DNA of 7,452 bases from Ramlibacter sp. (GTDB lineage Bacteria; Pseudomonadota; Gammaproteobacteria; Burkholderiales; Burkholderiaceae): positions 1 to 7,452 of the forward strand of contig JACMQP010000100.1 in the NCBI GenBank assembly GCA_014376915.1, written 5' to 3'. A program made the translations under genes and the position numbers. Shown here one piece after another: positions 1 through 5,422 of this stretch. The notes under the pieces are model-generated. The model was not told the DNA's origin. It was given only the letters and a program-made list of their open reading frames with translations, and ran no database searches. The first letter of the stretch is position 1. Each line of letters opens with the position of its first letter.

Positions 1-1
1 C

Positions 2-181
2 AACCCCGTCGGTGTGATGTGGCTGGGCCTGAGCAAGCCGCACGCCGGCATCCACGGCACCAACGAGCCATCGCGGATGGCGCGGGTCGAAACCAACGGC
101 TGCGTGCGCCTCACCAACTGGGATGTGCTGCGGCTGGCCAGCCTGGTCAAGCCCGGCATGTTGGTCGATGTGCAGGACTGA
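2..181 (+). CDS. L,D-transpeptidase (YkuD domain) protein, 3' end only
   Basis: Only the last 59 codons are present; the start lies before the window. The visible part reads as the C-terminal half of a YkuD catalytic domain. It has an IHGTNEPS segment carrying the conserved His-Gly, then TNGCVRLTNWD, which matches the family's S/T-x-G-C-x-R active-site motif with the nucleophilic cysteine and its arginine. It ends with the usual short tail, VKPGMLVDVQD. Enzymes of this family form 3-3 cross-links in peptidoglycan or attach proteins to it, acting in the periplasm. The gene overlaps the following M23 peptidase gene by 14 bases, so the two are probably co-transcribed and translationally coupled. 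The family assignment is firm; the specific role (cross-linking, lipoprotein anchoring or other) cannot be told from this fragment. Confidence 0.9.
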   Translation, partial: NPVGVMWLGLSKPHAGIHGTNEPSRMARVETNGCVRLTNWDVLRLASLVKPGMLVDVQD

Positions 182-848
182 GCTCCTGCGCCGCGCCGGC
201 ACGCTGGCCTTCGTGCTGCTGGCCACGGCCTGTGGCCGAGAGGCGCCGCGCACGGTGGTGCTCGACCCGACGACGGGGCGAGAGGCTGTCGCGGTGCGGG
301 TTCCCGTCGTTGTTCCACCACCCGCCGCTGTTCCGACTGCGCCGGCATTGCCGCAGGCCGGGCTGGCGCCGACGCCGCAGCTCTCGAACGGTGATGGCGC
401 CGCCTTGCTGGCAGCGCGGCGGCTGCTGGTCCCGGTCGAAGGCATCGCCCCCTCGGCGCTGCATGACAACTACAACCAGGTGCGCGGCGCGGGCAAGCAC
501 GAAGCCATGGACATCATGGCGGCGCGCGGCGCTAGAGTATTCGCGGTCGACGACGGCAAGCTGGTCAAGCTGTTCAAGAGCGTGCCCGGCGGCCTCACCG
601 TGTACCAGTTCGACCATGCCGGCCAGCTCGCCTATTACTATGCCCACCTCGACCGCTATGCCGACGGCTTGACGGAGGGCATGGCACTGAAACGCGGCGA
701 CCTGATCGGCTACGTCGGCAGCACCGGCAACGCCGCGCCCGACGCGCCGCACCAGCACTTCGCCGTGGTCCGCCACGGTCCGGAAAGGCAGTGGTGGAAG
801 GGCGATCCAATCAACCCCTATCCGGCTCTGCAAGGAACCGACCGCTGA
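168..848 (+). CDS. M23-family (LytM-type) peptidase, putative lipoprotein
   Basis: A 226-residue protein. The ATG at 168 is chosen because it gives a clean lipoprotein signal: basic residues (R3, R8, R9), a hydrophobic stretch, then LATAC with the lipidation cysteine at residue 22. The longer reading from 123 would put out-of-character residues before it. A Pro/Ala/Val-rich linker (about 45-70) leads to the peptidase domain (about 85-220). M23 zinc ligands are all visible: H111 and D115 in HEAMD, and H197 in PHQHF. The catalytic-site histidines are H160 (YAHLD) and H195. GDLIGYVGSTGN is the usual glycine-rich strand before the final HxH. The enzyme should cut peptidoglycan cross-bridges or stem peptides from a membrane anchor in the periplasm, or act as an amidase activator if inactive, but the intact ligands argue for activity. 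It overlaps the upstream L,D-transpeptidase gene. Its stop lies 6 bases from the stop of the converging gene. Confidence 0.9.
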   Translation: MCRTELLRRAGTLAFVLLATACGREAPRTVVLDPTTGREAVAVRVPVVVPPPAAVPTAPALPQAGLAPTPQLSNGDGAALLAARRLLVPVEGIAPSALHDNYNQVRGAGKHEAMDIMAARGARVFAVDDGKLVKLFKSVPGGLTVYQFDHAGQLAYYYAHLDRYADGLTEGMALKRGDLIGYVGSTGNAAPDAPHQHFAVVRHGPERQWWKGDPINPYPALQGTDR

Positions 849-854
849 GGCGAT

Positions 855-2000
855 TCAGCAGCCTGCGGCCGCAACCTGGGCCAAGTGCTTGAGGTCGGGC
901 GAGATGCCGAGCCCAGGCCGCGTGCCAAGCCGGGCCCGCCCTTCGGTGACAGCGGACAGCGGCGGCGCCAGCAGCGTGCGCAGCGGATTCGGATTGGCGT
1001 CGATCTCCAGCATGCCCTCGCCACCCGCTGCGGCCAGCACATGGGCCGACGCCAGCAGACCGATGCCGCCGCCGAGGTAGTGCGGGCAGTAGCGCAGGCC
1101 GGCGGCCCTGGCTTTCGCGATCACCGGCCAGCAGCCCGAGATGCCGCCCCATTTGGCGAGGTCGGGTTGCAGCACGGACCAGGGCGCCTGGGCAATCGCT
1201 GCATCGAAAGCTTCCGTGCCGGCGACGTTCTCGCCGCCGGCCAGGGGAATGGGCGTGGCTTTCGCCAATGCCTGCCACTCCGTCCACGGGCGGTCGGCGC
1301 GCAGCGGCTCTTCCAGCCAGCCGAGGTTGAAGCGCTCGAGCCTGGGCGCGGTGCCCAGCGCTTGCTCCAGCGTCCAGCCCTGGTTGGCGTCGACCATCAG
1401 CGGCGTGTCCGGCCCCAGCAACTCGCGCAGTGCCGACAGGTTGGCCAGGTCACGTTCCTCGCCGAAGCCGATCTTGAGCTTGAAGGCGCGGTAGCCCTCG
1501 GCCAGCCGCGCTGCGACGACGTCCTGCGGCCGGTCGGGGTTCAGGCCACTGGCGTACACACCAATTTCGTCGCTGCTGCCGCCCAGATAGCGCCACAGCG
1601 GCTGGCCGGCGCGCCGCGCGCACAGGTCCCATAGCGCGGTGTCGATGCCGGCGATCGCCTGCGCCATCGGGCCGGGCTCGCCGGACTGGATCGCCAGCAC
1701 CGCGGTCCTGTCCGAGAGCCAGTCGAAAGCCTCGGACGGTCCCGTGAAACCGCGGCTGGTGAGCAGCGGCGCCATGACAGTCTCGAGCAGCCGAGCCCGG
1801 TGCTCGGCGCCGCACGAGGGGAAGTTGCACCAGGTCTCGCCCCAGCCGACGGCGCCGTCGGCGTCTTCCACCCGCACGAACACAGCCGGCCGGTCGTACA
1901 TGGTGCCGAACGACGTGCGCACCGGCGTGGCGATTGGGCAGCGAAACACGAAGGCTTCGACACGCGCAGGACGGAGGGGCGAAAGGGGCAGGGAGTTCAA
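855..2000 (-). CDS. Enolase-superfamily enzyme, mandelate racemase subgroup
   Basis: A 381-residue mandelate racemase/muconate lactonizing enzyme family protein. The N-terminal capping domain is residues about 12-130. The barrel carries K174-x-K176 (catalytic lysine), metal ligands D204, E230 and E257, then D280 (QPD) and H307 (CPH) as the Asp-His dyad, with E332 as a possible last acid. Spacing of D204/E230/D280/H307 closely follows mandelate racemase D195/E221/D270/H297, which places it in the MR subgroup rather than the muconate cycloisomerase subgroup. Known members use Mg to stabilise an enolate of a carboxylate and act as acid-sugar dehydratases, racemases or epimerases. The exact substrate is not recognisable. 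The start is TTG at 2000, overlapping the regulator's TGA (TTGA). The next in-frame ATG (residue 34) would delete the first strand of the cap domain, so I reject it. It is probably cytoplasmic and co-transcribed with the regulator. Confidence 0.92.
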   Translation of the reverse strand: MNSLPLSPLRPARVEAFVFRCPIATPVRTSFGTMYDRPAVFVRVEDADGAVGWGETWCNFPSCGAEHRARLLETVMAPLLTSRGFTGPSEAFDWLSDRTAVLAIQSGEPGPMAQAIAGIDTALWDLCARRAGQPLWRYLGGSSDEIGVYASGLNPDRPQDVVAARLAEGYRAFKLKIGFGEERDLANLSALRELLGPDTPLMVDANQGWTLEQALGTAPRLERFNLGWLEEPLRADRPWTEWQALAKATPIPLAGGENVAGTEAFDAAIAQAPWSVLQPDLAKWGGISGCWPVIAKARAAGLRYCPHYLGGGIGLLASAHVLAAAGGEGMLEIDANPNPLRTLLAPPLSAVTEGRARLGTRPGLGISPDLKHLAQVAAAGC

Positions 2001-2722
2001 GGCTTGAGGTCCATTTCGACCTGGATGGCATCGCCGCGGTAGGTCACCTCGGCCAGGTAGATCACCGTGCCTTCCGGATCCTTGAAGATGCGGCGCACTT
2101 CTGCCACAGGGGCATTCATCGGCAGTTCGAGCAGGCGCGCCACCTCCATGTCGGCGGTGCCGATGGTCAGCACCTGGTGCGCCTTGGCGATGGTCACGCC
2201 CTTCATCGACGTCAGGATCGGGATCACGGTCTTGCTGCGGAACCTGGCCGGCGCCTTGCGGAAGATCCGCTCGTCCAGGTAGATGTTGATCACGCAGTAG
2301 GCATGACCGTCTCGAAAGTGGACCCGGCGCATGAAGGCGTAGCGTTCTGCCGGCGTGCCTTCGCCGGGCGCCAGCGGCGGCGAGGCTGCGGCCTCGTCGA
2401 TGTTCATGATCTTCGGCTGCGTGTCCTCGTAGACGCGGGCCAGTTCGGCCAGGCTGGTCACGACGCTGATGAAGCGGTCCTTGTGCGGCGTGCCGGTGAC
2501 GAAGGTGCCGCGTCCCTGCTGCGGCGACACCAGCCCTTCGCGCGCCAGCAGGTCGATGGCTTGCCGCACCGTGACCCGGGCGACTCCGAATTCCTGCGAC
2601 AGTTCGTCAAGCGACGGCAGGCGGTGTTTCTGCGGCCAGGTTCCGCGCGCGATGCGCTGTCGCAGCAGGTCCGCCAACTGGTGGTAGCGGGGCATCGGGC
2701 TGTCAAGGAACTGGGCGGACAT
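1997..2722 (-). CDS. GntR-family transcriptional regulator, HutC (UTRA) subfamily
   Basis: A 241-residue regulator. The N-terminal winged helix-turn-helix (residues about 10-77) shows the GntR pattern: PRYHQLADLLRQRI, then LPSLDELSQEFGVARVTVRQAI as the recognition helix region, then LVSPQQGRGTFV as the wing. The rest (about 95-240) is a UTRA ligand-binding domain with the usual FMRRVHFRDG and VTYRGDAIQVEMDL segments. Such proteins usually repress neighbouring catabolic and transport genes until a small effector binds. The gene lies first in the minus-strand arm and its stop overlaps the TTG start of the enolase-superfamily gene. The divergent transporter genes start 96 bases away. An inner ATG at codon 10 (about 2695) is an equally plausible start, since many HutC proteins begin just before the PRY(H/Y)QL helix. 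Neither start has a clear ribosome binding site. Confidence 0.92.
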   Translation of the reverse strand: MSAQFLDSPMPRYHQLADLLRQRIARGTWPQKHRLPSLDELSQEFGVARVTVRQAIDLLAREGLVSPQQGRGTFVTGTPHKDRFISVVTSLAELARVYEDTQPKIMNIDEAAASPPLAPGEGTPAERYAFMRRVHFRDGHAYCVINIYLDERIFRKAPARFRSKTVIPILTSMKGVTIAKAHQVLTIGTADMEVARLLELPMNAPVAEVRRIFKDPEGTVIYLAEVTYRGDAIQVEMDLKP

Positions 2723-2727
2723 GGCTT

Positions 2728-2756
2728 ATTGTACAAACGTATGGTCTATAGTACGA
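2728..2756 (-). promoter_or_regulatory. Candidate promoter for the regulator/enolase-superfamily operon
   Basis: On the minus strand TACAAT (complement of 2728-2733) matches the -10 consensus in five of six bases. A weak TCGTAC (complement of 2751-2756) lies 17 bases upstream as a possible -35. The predicted start falls near 2721, at the regulator's first ATG (2722). The transcript would then be leaderless, or translation would begin at the inner ATG near 2695. It is almost superimposed on the plus-strand promoter. Confidence 0.35.
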
Positions 2757-2757
2757 T
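2729..2757 (+). promoter_or_regulatory. Candidate sigma70 promoter for the transporter/GMC operon
   Basis: TTGTAC at 2729-2734 serves as the -35 (three of six consensus bases, with the important TTG). It is followed after exactly 17 bases by TACGAT at 2752-2757 as the -10 (four of six). Transcription would start near 2764, giving a leader of roughly 50 bases before the permease ATG at 2818. The match is modest, as expected for a regulated promoter; position, spacing and AT-richness support it. Confidence 0.45.
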
Positions 2758-2762
2758 TAGAC
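2742..2762. promoter_or_regulatory. Candidate operator for the HutC-type regulator
   Basis: A perfect inverted repeat, GTCTA (2744-2748) and TAGAC (2758-2762), is separated by 9 bases. The left arm extends to TGGTCTA (2742-2748), which equals the half-site I recall for DasR/NagR-type HutC-subfamily operators (TGGTCTAGACCA); there the arms are adjacent rather than spaced. The repeat covers the plus-strand -10 candidate, so binding would block that promoter. The inference rests on position and motif similarity only. Confidence 0.4.
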
Positions 2763-2817
2763 GTATTAAGGCGCAAGCATCGCGTTGCAGCAAAACGAGA
2801 GAGACCAGACCCCCGAG

Positions 2818-3588
2818 ATGACACAACTGCCTCCCAGACTGGCCCGCGCCGGGCTGATCATTGCGCCCTGGCTGCTGATCCTGGCGTTCTGGTACGCCAT
2901 CCGCGCCAGCGGCCTGGTCAATCCGGCGCTGGTGCCGGCCCCGCACCAGGTGGCGGCCAAGGCCGTCGAACTGGCGCAAGGCCGGCTCTGGTCGGACATC
3001 TACATGTCGACCCAGCGCGTTTTCATCGGCGTGACGCTGGGCGTGGCGCTGGCGGTGCCGGTGGGCTTCTGCCTCGGTTGGTACAAGGGCCTGCGCAGTT
3101 TCGTCGACCCGGTGATCAACTTCTTCCGCGCGCTGCCGCCGATCGCGCTGATCCCGCTGGTGATCGTGTACTTCGGCATCGGCGAGGCGGCCAAGACGGC
3201 GATCCTGTTCTACGCGTCATTCTTCGCCGGCGTGATCGTCATGTACGAGGGCATTGCCCAGATCAGCCCGATCTTCATCAAGGTGGCGCGCACGCTGGGT
3301 GCCAGCGACCTGGAGATCTTCCGCAAGGTCATCATTCCGCTGACCGTTCCGCACATCCTGACGGCAGTGCGGGTCGCGCTCGGCGTCGCCTGGGCCACGC
3401 TGGTGGCCTCCGAGCTGATCGCTGCGCAGCAGGGCCTGGGCGCGCTGATCCAGAACGCTTCCTCTTTCTTCCAGCTGGACATCATCTACGTCGGCATCAT
3501 CTGCATCGGCTTCATCGCCTTGCTGATGGACCTGGCCTTGCGCGTGGCGACGCGGCGGCTGGTGGCCTGGCAGGACCGCATCGCATGA
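2818..3588 (+). CDS. ABC transporter permease, nitrate/sulfonate/taurine (SsuC/TauC) type
   Basis: A 256-residue inner-membrane protein with about six hydrophobic segments (roughly residues 12-29, 66-88, 104-122, 126-142, 178-200 and 222-243). The cytoplasmic coupling (EAA-type) loop is clear at about 155-180: VARTLGASDLEIFRKVIIPL followed by TVPHI. It continues into the RVALGVAWATLVASELIAA and GLGALI segments typical of TauC/SsuC permeases. It should form the channel for the compound bound by the downstream periplasmic protein, powered by the adjacent ATPase. I chose the ATG at 2818; an in-frame TTG at 2785 would add 11 polar residues that the family does not need. It is the first gene of the plus-strand operon, and its TGA overlaps the ATPase start (ATGA). 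Confidence 0.92.
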   Translation: MTQLPPRLARAGLIIAPWLLILAFWYAIRASGLVNPALVPAPHQVAAKAVELAQGRLWSDIYMSTQRVFIGVTLGVALAVPVGFCLGWYKGLRSFVDPVINFFRALPPIALIPLVIVYFGIGEAAKTAILFYASFFAGVIVMYEGIAQISPIFIKVARTLGASDLEIFRKVIIPLTVPHILTAVRVALGVAWATLVASELIAAQQGLGALIQNASSFFQLDIIYVGIICIGFIALLMDLALRVATRRLVAWQDRIA

Positions 3589-4394
3589 ACGCACCCGTCC
3601 GCATCAGTTTCGAGAAGGTCTCGGTCGACTTCCCCACCAGCCAGGGCCCGATGCGCGTGCTCGACGACGTGTCGTTCGACATCCGCAACGGCGAATTCGT
3701 CTCCATCATCGGCCCCTCGGGCTGCGGCAAGACCACCATGATGAACATCGTCGGCGGCTTCGTGCAGCCGACGCAGGGCCGGGTGCTGCTGGATGGCAAG
3801 CCGGTCACGGCGCCGGGCCCTGACCGCGGCGTGATCTTTCAGGAGTACGGCGTGTTTCCGTGGCTAACGGTGCGGCAGAACGTCGAGTTCGGGCTCAAGC
3901 TCGCGGCCAGCAAGACCGCGGCGGCGGAGCGCGGTGAGATCGGCCAGCGCTACATGAAGCTGATGGGCCTGACCGACTTCGCCGATCACTTCCCCAAACA
4001 CCTGTCGGGCGGCATGCGGCAGCGGCTGGCGATCGCCCGCGCCTACGCCGTGAAGCCGGAATTCCTGCTGATGGACGAGCCGTTCGGCGCCCTCGACGCG
4101 CAGACCAGGTCCGCCATGCAGGACCTGTTGCTGCAAGTGCTGCAACGCGAAGGCAAGACCGTGATGCTGATCACCCATTCGGTGGAAGAGGCGATCTACC
4201 TGTCCTCGCGCATCGTCGTGGTCACGGCGCGGCCGGCGCGCATCCGCACCGTCATCGACGTTCCGTTCGGCTACCCGCGGGCAGAGGACGTGCACGAGGA
4301 CCTGCGCTTCGGCGAGCTGCGCTCGCACATCCGCGACCTCGTGATGCAGGAATACGCCGCCCAGGCGCGGCAGGCCGTGCGCATGGCCGACTGA
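3585..4394 (+). CDS. ABC transporter ATPase, nitrate/sulfonate/taurine (SsuB/TauB) type
   Basis: A 269-residue cytoplasmic ATPase with every core motif intact: Walker A GPSGCGKT (43-50), Q-loop glutamine Q86 in VIFQEYGVFPWLTV, signature LSGGMRQR (from 140), Walker B LLMDE with catalytic E165, D-loop GALD (168-171) and H-loop H198 in LITHSVEEA. The FQ-E-x-x-x-FPW-x-TV form of the Q-loop and the EEA after the H-loop are typical of TauB/SsuB/NrtD-like importers. The C-terminal extension (about 215-269) is short, without a recognisable extra domain. The ATG is fixed by the ATGA overlap with the permease stop, implying coupled translation. An open reading frame continues upstream in this frame through the permease gene, but it has no protein-like character there. 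Confidence 0.95.
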   Translation: MNAPVRISFEKVSVDFPTSQGPMRVLDDVSFDIRNGEFVSIIGPSGCGKTTMMNIVGGFVQPTQGRVLLDGKPVTAPGPDRGVIFQEYGVFPWLTVRQNVEFGLKLAASKTAAAERGEIGQRYMKLMGLTDFADHFPKHLSGGMRQRLAIARAYAVKPEFLLMDEPFGALDAQTRSAMQDLLLQVLQREGKTVMLITHSVEEAIYLSSRIVVVTARPARIRTVIDVPFGYPRAEDVHEDLRFGELRSHIRDLVMQEYAAQARQAVRMAD

Positions 4395-4417
4395 TTCGAG
4401 CCCCGACTTCAACCAGC

Positions 4418-4423
4418 AAGGAG
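4418..4423 (+). promoter_or_regulatory. Strong ribosome binding site of the binding-protein gene
   Basis: AAGGAG lies six bases before the ATG at 4430, in the 35-base gap after the ATPase gene. It is the best Shine-Dalgarno match in the window. That fits the usual need for more binding protein than membrane components in ABC importers. Confidence 0.8.
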
Positions 4424-4429
4424 ATAACC

Positions 4430-5422
4430 ATGGCCATTCAACGCAGACAACTGATCCAGGTGGCTGCCGCCGCGTCGCTGGGCGCCGGCGTCGGCGCTTT
4501 CGCGCAGGCGCGCAGCAAGTTGAAGGTAGGCTACCTGCACACGCCGGCGGTGGACGGCCACATCTTCATCGGCCAGCAGATGGGCGCTTTCGCGAAGCAG
4601 GGGCTGGACCTGGAGCTGATCCAGTTCACCACCGGGCTGGAGCTGTTCCAGGCCATGATCGGCGGCAGCCTCGACGTGCTGTCCACCGGCGCCGTGGTCT
4701 CCAACTTCCCGGCCCGCGGCCAGGGCAAGGTGTTCCTGATGAACAACATCGAGTACGCGACCGCTCAGCTCTGGGTGCGCGACGACATCAAGTCGATCGC
4801 CGACCTCAAGGGCAAGCAGATCTCCACCACCACCGGCACCACGGCCCACGTGTTCCTCGATCGCGCCCTGCGTTCAGGCAACCTGGATCCGGCCAAGGAC
4901 GTGCAGCTGGTCAACCAGCGCATGACCGAAGCCGTCACTTCCTTCATCTCGGGCGCGGTGCCTGCGGTGGCGCTGTGGGTGCCGTTCGACACCGTGATCA
5001 AGCAGAAGATGACGGGCGCGCGCAAGCTGGTCGACGCCTCGGCTTTCTTCCCGCAGGCGGCGATCATGGGCGGCTGGGCCGCGCGCAACGACTACTACGA
5101 CAAGAACCGCGCTGTCATCGCCAGGCTGGTGGCGGCCTGGTCCGAGGTCAACGAGCAGATTACCGGCAAGCCCGACGCCTCCGCCGAGATGCTGCAGAAG
5201 GCGCAGTACAAGGAGGTGCCGCTGGCCGACTTCAAGGAGCAGTTCAAGGCTTCCAAGTACTTCACCAACGCCGAGTGGCGCACCCGCTACCAGGACGGGA
5301 CGGTAACCCGGTGGCTGCAGCAGGTGACGGACTTCTTCGTCTCCAACGCCAACATCCAGAACGCCGTGAAAGCCGACCAGTACTTCGACCCGAAGGTGTT
5401 TCTGGAGACGGTGAAGGTGTGA
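4430..5422 (+). CDS. ABC transporter periplasmic substrate-binding protein (NMT1/SsuA-like)
   Basis: A 330-residue binding protein. Residues 1-27 form an export signal: twin arginines at 5-6 in QRRQLIQ, an Ala/Gly/Leu-rich core, and a likely cleavage after AQA (25-27). The mature protein begins with LKVGYLHTPAVDG. It shows the family's segments: QQMGAFAKQGLDLELIQF, then FQAMIGGSLDVLSTGAV, then IADLKGKQISTTTGTTAH, the standard two-lobe SsuA/TauA/NMT1-like architecture. A C-terminal helical part (about 230-330) closes the fold. It should deliver an unknown small, probably anionic, organic compound to the permease. Family membership does not imply sulfonate: this clade binds many compounds. The gene has its own strong ribosome binding site, and its TGA shares one base with the next ATG (TGATG). 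The twin arginines suggest, but do not prove, Tat export. Confidence 0.92.
   Translation: MAIQRRQLIQVAAAASLGAGVGAFAQARSKLKVGYLHTPAVDGHIFIGQQMGAFAKQGLDLELIQFTTGLELFQAMIGGSLDVLSTGAVVSNFPARGQGKVFLMNNIEYATAQLWVRDDIKSIADLKGKQISTTTGTTAHVFLDRALRSGNLDPAKDVQLVNQRMTEAVTSFISGAVPAVALWVPFDTVIKQKMTGARKLVDASAFFPQAAIMGGWAARNDYYDKNRAVIARLVAAWSEVNEQITGKPDASAEMLQKAQYKEVPLADFKEQFKASKYFTNAEWRTRYQDGTVTRWLQQVTDFFVSNANIQNAVKADQYFDPKVFLETVKV

Larger units (their letters stand above)
2723..2817. promoter_or_regulatory. Divergent control region between regulator and transporter genes
   Basis: This 95-base gap separates the gntR-type start from the ABC permease start. Its left two-thirds (about 2723-2770) is strikingly AT-rich against the GC-rich coding DNA around it. 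It holds divergent promoter candidates and an inverted repeat, described separately. It also has two short palindromes, TTGTACAA (2729-2736) and CTATAG (2746-2751), and a repeated ACGTAT (2737 and 2761). The right part, 2771-2817, is a short leader with a purine-rich GAGAGAGA at 2797-2804 that may serve as a distant, weak ribosome binding site. Confidence 0.75.

Noticed and set aside
123..167. Earlier start for the M23 gene at 123
   Set aside because: The extra 15 residues are Trp/Cys-rich and would bury the lipoprotein signal; they lie within the upstream transpeptidase coding sequence.
864..873. Ten-base palindrome TGCGGCCGCA near the convergent stops
   Set aside because: It has no loop or T-tract, and lies in the Ala-Ala-Ala codons of the enolase-superfamily C-terminus; chance in GC-rich DNA is enough.
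1450..2031. Long minus-strand open frame overlapping the enolase-superfamily gene
   Set aside because: It is Arg/Ala/Pro-rich with no family motif, an out-of-frame shadow in GC-rich DNA; the overlapping frame has a complete active site.
2721..3584. Upstream extension of the ATPase reading frame
   Set aside because: This stretch is out of frame with a well-supported permease gene and looks unlike protein; the ATPase starts at the ATGA overlap at 3585.
4975..5421. Upstream extension of the GMC reading frame into the binding-protein gene
   Set aside because: The FAD-binding fold begins a few residues after the ATG at 5422; the upstream translation is Arg/Gly-rich shadow.
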